From Halopseudomonas sabulinigri (GTDB lineage: Bacteria > Pseudomonadota > Gammaproteobacteria > Pseudomonadales > Pseudomonadaceae): a DNA stretch of 64,000 nt. The position numbers and the translations under genes were made by a program. A model generated the notes under the pieces. The model had not been told where the DNA came from. It saw only the letters and a program-made list of their open reading frames with translations, and did no database searches. Within the stretch, counting starts at the first letter, position 1; each line of letters starts with the position of its first letter. The DNA lies in NCBI RefSeq assembly GCF_900105255.1, contig NZ_LT629763.1, forward strand, positions 1,612,001-1,676,000, given 5' to 3'. Below are positions 39,308 through 47,558 of this stretch, piece after piece.

Positions 39308-40888
39308 ATGAGCACAGTCCAGCCCAAACCAAACGGCAACAAAGACATTATCGGCAGCCTGCGCGAGAAACTGAACGCTACCGTATTGCCAATCACGCCA
39401 GCGCAGCAACAAGACCTGCTGGCGCAGCTGAACAGTGACATGCTCAGCCTCGGAGAGCTGTCATTGCACATCATGAGTGTGCCAGTGGCAGCACTGCACA
39501 TCTGTCGCGCGGCAGGCGAAGCGGCGCGCAACCGCGACGTTGATATCCTAACGCTGGAGCAAGCCTGCAACCTGCTGGGTACGCAGCGACTAACTCGCCT
39601 GATAGAAGGCATTCCAGTGGTAGAGGCGCAGCAACTACCGGCCGCCTACCGACAGCTCATCAGTATCAGCGAGCATGCCGTCAGCCAGGCGCATGGCTTG
39701 TTCTCGCAACGCATTGCCCGCTTGTGGCACGAGATGTCCCTGGCAACCCTGCTGTTTCTCTCACCCCTCTGGGCGCTGACCTACATCAAACCGCACATCT
39801 TCGAACAATGGGACGCCATGAACCGCGGCGTGCTACCCGCCAATGTCAGCAAGCGGCAGATCGCCGAGACCACGGCCGCAGGCTTTGTCTTGGTTCAACA
39901 GGTTGCTCAGGACTGGTGGCTACCGCCGTGGATCCTGCAGGGCTACCGGTCGATGAACAGCAGCCGCCGTACCATGGTCAAGGCGCTGCATATCGCCCGC
40001 AACGCGAACAATCCACAGGACCAGCAGGCGCGCCTGGACAGCGACCGCGAGCTGTATCGCTGGCTTACCCAACCCGCCAACAGCCTGTTGATGGCCACCG
40101 GCATCGCGCTCGGCGCGCACCACAACTGGTACGCCATTCATACCCTGCGCTGGCAGCAACTCAGCGCACTCTATCTTGGCTGCAGTGTCGATCAGACGCA
40201 GCACATCAGCCATGAAAGCGCCGTTAACAGTGCTCGTGCGCAACATCAGGCCAACCCAGGCCAGAATTGGCTACCCGCCGTATCACTGCCTTGGCCAGCC
40301 GATTACGCACCAACCTTGGAGCCCGCGGCCAAACCGGCCAGTGCGCCCGCCGGCCAAACACCCGCGGCGCCGATCCGACCGGAACGCTGGCGTCAATTGT
40401 GTCTGACCCTGAACGCTCAACCTACGCCCTTCACCACCCTGCCCGAACTGCTCGACTGTGCACTCAAAGCCATGCATGACGGCCTGGGGCTGCAGCAGTG
40501 CTGGGTTGCTCTGTTCAACGGCAAAGCCCAGCAATTGGTGGTGGGTGCGGCGCTAGGCTTTAGCTCGGAGCAGAGCGTCACTGGCGTACGCCTGGGTAAC
40601 CCACGCGCCTCGACCTGGGGCAACTGGCTGAGCAGCGACACTTGCCATCACCTCGACAGCGCCGAACTTACCCGTCTGGGGCCCATACTGCCTGGCGCAC
40701 TGCGCAGCATGGCCCCAGACAGCACCTTCGAACTGGTGCCCATCCTGCACAACGGTCAAGTACTGGGCCTGCTGTTTGCCTGCAATCCCGGTAACCAGCG
40801 CTTGCTTGACCAACAGCGCCAGAAAGCGCTGATCAAGACGGCCAATTGCGTACTCAACGCGCTATTAAACTTCAAACAACGCGCCTAG
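39308..40888 (+). CDS. HDOD-domain protein with a GAF-like C-terminus
   Basis: 526 residues, no signal peptide or membrane segment. Residues ~25-235 fit the HDOD fold (LLAQLNSDMLSLGELSLHIM, EQACNLLGTQRLTRLIEGIP, and the helical core with LWHEMSLATLLFLSPLWAL), but the HD metal-binding pair is not evident. A Pro/Ala-rich linker (~340-360) leads to a C-terminal GAF-like domain (~375-525; LGLQQCWVALFNGKAQQLVVGAA, VLGLLFACNPG). The position next to motAB matches PA4955 of P. aeruginosa. HDOD proteins often work in signalling and motility; the exact role here is unknown. Confidence 0.75.
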   Translation: MSTVQPKPNGNKDIIGSLREKLNATVLPITPAQQQDLLAQLNSDMLSLGELSLHIMSVPVAALHICRAAGEAARNRDVDILTLEQACNLLGTQRLTRLIEGIPVVEAQQLPAAYRQLISISEHAVSQAHGLFSQRIARLWHEMSLATLLFLSPLWALTYIKPHIFEQWDAMNRGVLPANVSKRQIAETTAAGFVLVQQVAQDWWLPPWILQGYRSMNSSRRTMVKALHIARNANNPQDQQARLDSDRELYRWLTQPANSLLMATGIALGAHHNWYAIHTLRWQQLSALYLGCSVDQTQHISHESAVNSARAQHQANPGQNWLPAVSLPWPADYAPTLEPAAKPASAPAGQTPAAPIRPERWRQLCLTLNAQPTPFTTLPELLDCALKAMHDGLGLQQCWVALFNGKAQQLVVGAALGFSSEQSVTGVRLGNPRASTWGNWLSSDTCHHLDSAELTRLGPILPGALRSMAPDSTFELVPILHNGQVLGLLFACNPGNQRLLDQQRQKALIKTANCVLNALLNFKQRA

Positions 40889-40991
40889 CCTGCAGGGTCG
40901 AGCAGCGATAGACCCAGCGTGGCAATCCGCTACAATGCGCGTTCATGGGCACACCCTCGCCCGACCTCAATCGCCCGGAGATGCGTCAACT

Positions 40992-41801
40992 ATGACGACG
41001 ACTGCCCTGCCCCTGCTGATCGAACCGGAGGCACTCGAACTGTCGCTGGACCAGCAGCTTTTTCGCCTGGTAGACCTGAGCAAACGCGAAAACTACCTCG
41101 CCGGCCACCTGCCCGGCGCCGTGCACCTGGCACCGTCGCGCACCGCTGCCGCAGCGCCGCGGCCGGGTTTGCTACCGGACACTGACACGCTGCAGGCAAT
41201 GTTCGGCGAGCTCGGCCACCATTCGAACCTGCACTACGTGGTGTACGACGACGAAGGCGGCGGCTGGGCCGGCCGCTTCATCTGGCTACTGGACTGCATC
41301 GGGCACCCGCACTACAGCTACATCAACGGCGGCCTCACGGCCTGGAAACAGGCCGGCCACGCGCTGGAGACCATGGTGAACCAGGCTCCTGCCAGTCAAC
41401 CGCAGCTGACCTTGAACAGCCGCCATACTGTAACCGCCGATGAGCTGCTGGCCGACCTCAACAACCCGGAACGGGTCATTTGGGACGCCCGCTCACCCGA
41501 AGAGTACCGGGGTGAAAAGGTGCTGGCCGCCAAAGGCGGACATATTCCGGGCGCGGTCAATTTCGAGTGGACCGCGGGCATGGACCCCGCACGTGGCCTG
41601 CGGCTGCGCCGCGACCTTGCTGACCAGATACAGGCTCTGGGCATTACGCCTGATAAGCAGATAGTCACCCACTGCCAAACCCATCACCGCTCCGGCTTTA
41701 CCTATCTTGCCGCCAAGGTGCTGGGTTACCCCAATATCCAGGCCTACGCCGGATCCTGGTCCGAGTGGGGCAACCACCCAGACACCCCTGTCGAATCCTG
41801 A
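40992..41801 (+). CDS. rhdA: Thiosulfate sulfurtransferase (rhodanese RhdA)
   Basis: 269 residues from the ATG at 40992 (MTTTALPLLIEPEALELS), preceded by GGAG. Tandem rhodanese domains; the second has the active loop CQTHHRS with Cys228, the same loop as Azotobacter vinelandii RhdA. The first domain lacks a loop Cys and is structural. Transfers sulfane sulfur; in Azotobacter it protects iron-sulfur clusters. The psd gene starts ten bases after the stop, so the two form an operon, as in P. aeruginosa. Confidence 0.95.
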   Translation: MTTTALPLLIEPEALELSLDQQLFRLVDLSKRENYLAGHLPGAVHLAPSRTAAAAPRPGLLPDTDTLQAMFGELGHHSNLHYVVYDDEGGGWAGRFIWLLDCIGHPHYSYINGGLTAWKQAGHALETMVNQAPASQPQLTLNSRHTVTADELLADLNNPERVIWDARSPEEYRGEKVLAAKGGHIPGAVNFEWTAGMDPARGLRLRRDLADQIQALGITPDKQIVTHCQTHHRSGFTYLAAKVLGYPNIQAYAGSWSEWGNHPDTPVES

Positions 41802-41810
41802 GGACTTTTC

Positions 41811-42662
41811 ATGCGCGCGCGCTTATTCATTCTGATGCAGTATCTGCTCCCCCATCACCTGCTCTCGCGCCTCGCAGGCTGCCTGGCGAATTGCACCTGG
41901 GCCTGGGTAAAGAACCCGTTCATCACCTGGTTCGTCGGTCACTTCAAGGTCGACATGAGTCAGGCGCTGGAAGAGAACCCAACTGCTTACAGCAACTTCA
42001 ACGCCTTCTTCACCCGTGCACTGAAACCGGATGCACGTCCGCTGGACAACACTGCTGGCGGAATCCTTTGCCCGGCCGATGGCACTGTCAGCCAATTGGG
42101 TAAAATTGAACACGGCCGTATCTTTCAGGCCAAGGGACACAGCTTCAGCGTGACCGAGCTGCTTGGCGGTAATCCACAGCACGCAGCGGCCTTTCAGGGT
42201 GGCGAGTTTGCCACCGTGTACCTGTCGCCCCGTGACTATCACCGGGTTCACATGCCCTACAGCGGCACCCTGACTGAGATGATCTATGTGCCGGGACGGC
42301 TGTTCTCAGTCAACCAGACGACTGCTGAAAACGTACCCGAGCTGTTCGCCCGCAACGAACGTGTGGTCTGTCTGTTTGATACCGACGTAGGCCCGATGGC
42401 CGTCGTACTGGTCGGCGCAATGATCGTCGCCTCAGTGGAAACCGTGTGGGCCGGCCTGGTTGCCCCACCCAGCCGGGAGTTGCGCACCACGGCCTACGGC
42501 CAGGCAGCACCCAGCCTGGACCGAGGCGCGGAAATGGGCCGTTTCAAGCTGGGCTCAACTGCCATAGTTTTGTTTGGGCCCAATGTCGCCAACTGGCAGG
42601 CCGAACTGAAAGCCGGCAGCGCCGTGAGTATGGGCCAGCTGCTGGGCACCACGCGCGCCTGA
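41811..42662 (+). CDS. psd: Phosphatidylserine decarboxylase proenzyme
   Basis: 283 residues. Visible: NFNAFFTRALKPDARP, CPADGTVSQLG (catalytic Asp), YLSPRDYHRVHMP (catalytic His), and the self-cleavage site LGST at ~247-250. There Ser249 becomes the pyruvoyl group of the small subunit. It makes phosphatidylethanolamine at the inner membrane. Convergent with epmA with no spacer: the two stop codons form TGATCA. Confidence 0.97.
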   Translation: MRARLFILMQYLLPHHLLSRLAGCLANCTWAWVKNPFITWFVGHFKVDMSQALEENPTAYSNFNAFFTRALKPDARPLDNTAGGILCPADGTVSQLGKIEHGRIFQAKGHSFSVTELLGGNPQHAAAFQGGEFATVYLSPRDYHRVHMPYSGTLTEMIYVPGRLFSVNQTTAENVPELFARNERVVCLFDTDVGPMAVVLVGAMIVASVETVWAGLVAPPSRELRTTAYGQAAPSLDRGAEMGRFKLGSTAIVLFGPNVANWQAELKAGSAVSMGQLLGTTRA

Positions 42663-43625
42663 TCAGGCGCGACGCAAATCAAAGGCAATTACCTGATCAA
42701 TACGGCTGGCGTCCAGCGCCAGCATGATCAGGCGATCCACCCCCAGTGCCACCCCGGCACACTCAGGCAAACCCGCTTGCAGGGCTGCCAGCAGCGGCTC
42801 ATCCAGGGGCAGCACCGGATACCCCAACTGCTCGCGCTGCGCCTGATCCGCCGCAAAGCGTCGCGCCTGCTCCTGCGCGTCGGTCAGTTCAAAATAGCCG
42901 TTTGCCAGCTCCATGCCGGCGACAAACAGCTCGAAGCGCGCCGCACTCGGCAGCCTGTCGTCACCCTCGACCACCCGCGCCAACGCCGCCTGCGACGCAG
43001 GAAAGGCATACACCATGGTGGGTTCCAGCAACTGCGGCTCAACACAGTGGGAGAACAGCAGATTCAACCAGCCATCGCGCTGCAGTTCACCCTCGAATCC
43101 ACAGCGTGCGTATGCCAGCGCCTGCAATTGCGCATCGCTGCAGGTATGAATATCCAGCCCTGTATGCTCAAGAAAAACTGCCGCATAGGTGACCCGCCTG
43201 GCCGGAGACGAACCCAGCACCTGCATCACCAGAGCATCCACTTCGTCCATCAGGCGATGATGATCAAAGCCCGGCCGATACCACTCCAGCATGCTGAACT
43301 CGGCATTGTGGCGCCCGCCCACTTCGCCATTGCGGTACACCTTGCATAACTGCCATATCGCACCACTGCCGGCGGCTAAAAGCCGTTTCATCGGGTACTC
43401 GGGGGAGGTGTGCAAATACAGACGCTGCGCGGCACCACCGCCCTCCGGCACGTAGTCGGTCGCAAACGGGAACAGAAAGGGGTCGCTCACCGCCGCATGG
43501 GACAGGCTTGGGGTATCCACCTCGAGCACGTCGAGGTCGGCAAAAAAACGCCTGATCTGATTGATGATCTCTGCCCGACGGCGCAGTGCGGCCAGCGAGG
43601 CACCCGGTTTCCAGTCGATACTCAT
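42663..43625 (-). CDS. epmA: EF-P beta-lysylation ligase EpmA (GenX, PoxA)
   Basis: 320 residues from the ATG at 43625 (MSIDWKPGASLAALRRRAE). It is the catalytic core of class II lysyl-tRNA synthetase without the anticodon domain: RRFFADLDVLEVDTPSL (motif 1), CKVYRNGEVGGRHNAEFSMLEWYR (motif 2), and GVALGVDRLIMLAL (motif 3). Attaches (R)-beta-lysine to Lys34 of EF-P. It lies downstream of efp on the same strand, with the efp terminator between, and epmB lies on the other side of efp. P. aeruginosa, which uses EarP rhamnosylation instead, has no gene here. Confidence 0.95.
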   Translation of the reverse strand: MSIDWKPGASLAALRRRAEIINQIRRFFADLDVLEVDTPSLSHAAVSDPFLFPFATDYVPEGGGAAQRLYLHTSPEYPMKRLLAAGSGAIWQLCKVYRNGEVGGRHNAEFSMLEWYRPGFDHHRLMDEVDALVMQVLGSSPARRVTYAAVFLEHTGLDIHTCSDAQLQALAYARCGFEGELQRDGWLNLLFSHCVEPQLLEPTMVYAFPASQAALARVVEGDDRLPSAARFELFVAGMELANGYFELTDAQEQARRFAADQAQREQLGYPVLPLDEPLLAALQAGLPECAGVALGVDRLIMLALDASRIDQVIAFDLRRA

Positions 43626-43644
43626 GAACAGTCTCCCATCGGGC

Positions 43645-43673
43645 ACAAAAAAACCGGAGCCAGGCTCCGGTTT
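43645..43673 (-). terminator. Terminator of efp
   Basis: On the minus strand AAACCGGAGC - CTG - GCTCCGGTTT with a T run (TTTTTTTG). It separates efp from epmA, so epmA needs readthrough or its own promoter. Confidence 0.88.
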
Positions 43674-43691
43674 CTTGCTGCCAACTAAAGG

Positions 43692-44258
43692 TCAGGCGCG
43701 GCCAACATACTCGCTGGAACGGGTATCAACCTTGAGCACATCGCCAGTGTTGATGAACAGCGGCACCTTCACCACGGCACCCGTCACCAGCTTGGCCGGC
43801 TTGGTACCGCCGCCGGAGGTATCGCCACGCACACCAGGATCGGTTTCTACCACTTCCAGCTCAACGAAATTCGGCGGCGTAATTGCGATGGGGGCACCGT
43901 TGTACAGCGTGACCTGGTAAACAACCTGCTCTTTCATCCAGTTGATGCAGTCGCCCACGGCTTTTTCATCGGCACCATACTGCTCGAATGAACCGTCAGT
44001 GGCCATGAAATGCCAGAACTCGCCGTCGGCGTACAGGTATTCCATCTCGCGATCCATCACATCGGCGCCTTCCAATGAATCGCCCGATTTGAAAGTACGC
44101 TCGTTGACGCGACCGGTTTTCAGGTTGCGAACCTTGACCCGGTTGAAAGCCTGCCCTTTGCCCGGCTTAACGTACTCGTTTTCCAGGATCGAGCAAGGGT
44201 CACCATCGAGCATCACCTTAAGACCCGGTTTGAATTCATTGGTAGAATAATTGGCCAT
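43692..44258 (-). CDS. efp: Elongation factor P, lysine-34 type
   Basis: 188 residues from the ATG at 44258 ([20 protein letters not shown]). Domain I carries the modification loop KPGKGQAF with Lys34, as in E. coli EF-P, and not the arginine loop of P. aeruginosa EF-P. Domains II and III ([57 protein letters not shown]) are OB-folds. EF-P rescues ribosomes stalled at polyproline. Flanked by epmA and epmB, which modify this lysine; divergent from epmB. Confidence 0.97.
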   Translation of the reverse strand: MANYSTNEFKPGLKVMLDGDPCSILENEYVKPGKGQAFNRVKVRNLKTGRVNERTFKSGDSLEGADVMDREMEYLYADGEFWHFMATDGSFEQYGADEKAVGDCINWMKEQVVYQVTLYNGAPIAITPPNFVELEVVETDPGVRGDTSGGGTKPAKLVTGAVVKVPLFINTGDVLKVDTRSSEYVGRA

Positions 44259-44367
44259 ACAGACATTCCCACTTTCAATTAAACGGATAATCCGACAACG
44301 CGCCGTTCTGACAACAGTTGGAGGCAGCCAGTCGGATACCCTGACACCCATGCGCGGAAAAACGCCA

Positions 44368-45393
44368 ATGATACATGGTTCTTCAGCTCGTGTTGAGTCT
44401 GCCAGCTGGCAAAACCTGCTGGCGGGCAGCATTACCGATCCACGGGTTCTGCTGACACGACTGCAACTCGACCTCAGCCTGCTACCCGGCGCCCTGGCCG
44501 CCGACCGAGATTTCCGGCTGCGTGTGCCCGAGCCTTACCTGCAGCGTATGCAGCCAGGCGACGCCAAAGACCCTCTGTTGCTGCAAGTGCTGCCTCTGTC
44601 AGCTGAGCTGGATGAGCAGCCAGGCTATGTCAGCGACCCCTTGGGCGAGCAGCACAGCAACGCGCAGCCTGGCATCATTCACAAATATCACGGCCGTCTG
44701 CTGCTGGTAGTTACCGCCGGCTGTGCGATCAACTGCCGCTACTGCTTTCGCCGGCACTTCCCCTACGATGACAACAACCTCAGCACTGCGGAGTGGGAAC
44801 AGGCGCTGAATTACATCCGCGCGGACAGCTCCATCAATGAGGTGATCTACAGCGGCGGCGATCCGCTCGCGGCCAATGACCGCCGGCTCAGCTGGCTGAC
44901 CCGGCAGATTGCCGACATCCCCCACATCAAACGGCTGCGTATCCATACGCGCTTGCCTGTGGTAATCCCTCAGCGCATCACCGACGACCTGATTACCGCT
45001 CTGTGCGGCACTCGCCTGCCGGTCACCATGGTGCTGCATTGCAACCACGCCAACGAGGTGGATGCGCAAATGCTCGGCGCCACCGCACGTTTGCGCCAAG
45101 CCAATGTAACCCTGCTGAACCAGGCGGTGCTGCTGCGCGGCATCAACGACAACCTGGAGGCACAGATAGCCCTGAGCGAAGCACTAGGCGACAATGGCAT
45201 ATTGCCCTATTATCTGCATTTGCTTGACCATGTCAGAGGCGCGGCCCATTTCCATTGCGCCGATTCCGACGCCAAGCAGCTTGTCGGCCAGATGCTGACG
45301 CGGCTACCGGGCTACCTGGTGCCCCGCCTGGTAAGAGAGGTTGCCGGCCAGCCTGGCAAGGTCCCCATACCTGTCGAACTCGCTGGCAGCTGA
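44368..45393 (+). CDS. epmB: EF-P beta-lysine synthase EpmB (lysine 2,3-aminomutase family)
   Basis: 341 residues from the ATG at 44368, close to the 342 of E. coli EpmB; an in-frame ATG at 44350 is possible. Radical SAM enzyme: [15 protein letters not shown] with Cys119, 123 and 126 bind the iron-sulfur cluster; [13 protein letters not shown] and [12 protein letters not shown] (PLP/SAM and lysine contacts) follow. Converts (S)-alpha-lysine to (R)-beta-lysine for EpmA. It lacks the C-terminal extension of clostridial catabolic aminomutases. Divergent from efp, forming the epmA-efp-epmB module. Confidence 0.95.
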   Translation: MIHGSSARVESASWQNLLAGSITDPRVLLTRLQLDLSLLPGALAADRDFRLRVPEPYLQRMQPGDAKDPLLLQVLPLSAELDEQPGYVSDPLGEQHSNAQPGIIHKYHGRLLLVVTAGCAINCRYCFRRHFPYDDNNLSTAEWEQALNYIRADSSINEVIYSGGDPLAANDRRLSWLTRQIADIPHIKRLRIHTRLPVVIPQRITDDLITALCGTRLPVTMVLHCNHANEVDAQMLGATARLRQANVTLLNQAVLLRGINDNLEAQIALSEALGDNGILPYYLHLLDHVRGAAHFHCADSDAKQLVGQMLTRLPGYLVPRLVREVAGQPGKVPIPVELAGS

Positions 45394-45711
45394 AGCGACA
45401 CAGGCCAAGGAAACAGCCTCACTGTTCAGGCAAGGCGCGCTAGAAGGCATCTGATAACGACTGTTTTAAATCGCGGTTGGCAACGCAGGACATTCTTCAT
45501 TGGCCTGCAACCAGTCGTTGAATCAACCGGAACACAGATAACAAGGGCATTGTGGCGGCCCGTGTAAGCGCTGAATGCGGCGCTTAGCCAGTTAGAGACT
45601 AAGCTGCTACAGTGTCTTCAATAGAAGACTTGACCCTTAACGTGCCGAGTATGTATCAGCCACCTGGCTGACAGGCTTTGGCCGGAACCGCTTGTACTGG
45701 ATAAGACTGTT
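45394..45711. other. 318-base spacer between epmB and the PilZ-like gene
   Basis: No gene is supported. It holds two small hairpins, TAAGCGC ... GCGCTTA near 45565-45590 and GTCTTC-AATA-GAAGAC at 45614-45629, and a promoter-like sequence just after the second. Confidence 0.6.
45630..45659 (+). promoter_or_regulatory. Candidate promoter of the PilZ-like gene and fimX
   Basis: TTGACC, 18 bases, TATCAG, about 50 bases upstream of the start at 45712. A small hairpin (GTCTTC-AATA-GAAGAC) abuts the -35 and could be an operator. Confidence 0.4.
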
Positions 45712-47499
45712 ATGGATAGCACATCGCAAAAATTGCATTTGCGTATTCCTCAGCAAACACTCAGCAGTTTGAGTTTTGCAGAAGGCACAGAAAAGGGCAT
45801 TACCCAGTGGCTGGCCAACCTGCCAAAAGCCAATATCGGGGAAACCGCCCGTCAGCTATATCAGGGACTGATAGAACTGAACCAGTTTGAAATTGCGGCC
45901 GACAAGCGGCTGGCCATACTGGAGCGCATCCGACCTGAAGTGCACTACGTATGCACGGCATTGTCGAAATACTATCTCGGGCAATCCATCGTCCTTGAAG
46001 ACAAACCGCGCAAGGTTGCCAACCTCTCGCAATCACTGCAAAACCACTTGGCCAATGGCTACAAGATCGTGGTGGCACAGGAGCGCAGCATCAAATCCCG
46101 TGATCATGCCAACCAGATGACGCTGGCGCTGCAGCGCTCGATACGCAGCCTCTGTGGCCCACTGCTACGCGCCTTCCAGCTCTACTGCCCGGTCGCAGAT
46201 GGGGTCTGGCTCGAACTGCACCAACTGTATCAACTGGCGCGCAAGCGCAAGCTGCACCTCTCCCCGGTTCCCGACAAGGAGAGCACGAACAAAAAGCCTC
46301 TGAGCATTGAGCAAAGCTACATCATTGCCCTGCTGATGGGCTCCGCGCGGCCGAACCAGATGCGTCAAAGCGCCATGGGCCGCCTGTTCTCGACGCTGGA
46401 AGACTGGAGCCGCGTGGCGCACATCGTGCAGCCCACCGACGCCAAAGCACTGTTTATCATCAATCCCGACATGGACTGCCCGCCTCGTTACAAGTCCTTG
46501 ATTCGCGATGAAAGCCTGGACAACAGTCTCGGCCTGGATACCAGTGAACTGGTCGAATGCATCAAGAACTACATGCTCAGCAGCGGCGACTACCGCGGCG
46601 AACTGCATATCCCCGAGAACATGGGTGTCGAGTTGCTGCAACACGTCAGCCAATCCTGGGGCGACCTCGCCGAGCGTACCTTCAATCGCATTCTCAGCGG
46701 TGGCCAGCTGAAAGTCAGCATTGGTATAAGCGCCACGCACTACCGCATTGCCGGCAAGGCCTTCGCCCGCTTTGTCGATGCCGAAGAGATGGAAACCAAC
46801 CCCTTTTCCGACGCTGCCCAGCGCAGCAAGCAGAGTGGCTGGACCGGCGCTTTTGACGGCGCCCATTCGGTTGACTGGAACGGCGCCGGTGTCGAGCAGA
46901 TCGACTACAACGGTGCAGCGGGCGCGGATGATGAAGAGGGCGAGGAAAGCTATCCCATCCACAGCCTGCCCATTGTCAACCACAGCCCCGGCGGCTTCTG
47001 CCTGACCTGGCCAAAAGAGGTGCCAAAGCAGTTGCAAGCCGGAGAACTGCTAGGCATTCAGGAAGCCAACGAAGAGGACTGGAGCCTCGCCGTTGTGCGT
47101 TGGATCAGGCAGGTTCGCGGTGGCGGCACACAAATGGGTATCGAATTGGTCGCACCACATTGCACACCTTGCGCTGCCAAGCTGCTGCGCAAGACCGGTG
47201 AACCAAGCCAGTTCCTGCGTGCGCTGATGCTGCCAGAAGTAACGGCCATTGATCGCCCGGCCACCATCATCACCCCGCGCCTGCCATTTCAGATCAACAG
47301 CAAAATCATCATCCATCGGCCCGGTCATTCCCAGCGTGCCCACTTGACCGAGCGCATTACAGCTACCGGGAGCTTCAGTCAGTTCCAGTACCATCTGATT
47401 GAACAGGTCAAGGAAGAGAAACCTCAATCTGAGACTAATCCCTCATCCCTGACGGTCAGCACCGAGGATGACTTTGACTCCCTTTGGAAGTCTCTGTAA
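45712..47499 (+). CDS. Large protein with a C-terminal PilZ-like domain, upstream of fimX
   Basis: 595 residues, soluble. Residues ~1-340 are helical with no motif I can name. A Gly/Ser/Glu-rich stretch lies at ~385-415. Residues ~420-520 look PilZ-like: IVNHSPGGFCLTWPKEVP fits the second PilZ motif (N/DxSxxG), followed by a beta-rich segment (WSLAVVRWIRQVRGGGTQMGIELV). The RxxxR motif that usually completes cyclic-di-GMP binding is not evident. It occupies the position of PA4958 next to fimX, with 59 bases between. A partner of FimX in twitching or cyclic-di-GMP sensing is likely but inferred. Confidence 0.7.
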   Translation: MDSTSQKLHLRIPQQTLSSLSFAEGTEKGITQWLANLPKANIGETARQLYQGLIELNQFEIAADKRLAILERIRPEVHYVCTALSKYYLGQSIVLEDKPRKVANLSQSLQNHLANGYKIVVAQERSIKSRDHANQMTLALQRSIRSLCGPLLRAFQLYCPVADGVWLELHQLYQLARKRKLHLSPVPDKESTNKKPLSIEQSYIIALLMGSARPNQMRQSAMGRLFSTLEDWSRVAHIVQPTDAKALFIINPDMDCPPRYKSLIRDESLDNSLGLDTSELVECIKNYMLSSGDYRGELHIPENMGVELLQHVSQSWGDLAERTFNRILSGGQLKVSIGISATHYRIAGKAFARFVDAEEMETNPFSDAAQRSKQSGWTGAFDGAHSVDWNGAGVEQIDYNGAAGADDEEGEESYPIHSLPIVNHSPGGFCLTWPKEVPKQLQAGELLGIQEANEEDWSLAVVRWIRQVRGGGTQMGIELVAPHCTPCAAKLLRKTGEPSQFLRALMLPEVTAIDRPATIITPRLPFQINSKIIIHRPGHSQRAHLTERITATGSFSQFQYHLIEQVKEEKPQSETNPSSLTVSTEDDFDSLWKSL

Positions 47500-47558
47500 A
47501 TTCAATCGTCTAATTATCAAGGGCTGCGCACTAGCCAGCCCGCTCTGTGCGGACGACC

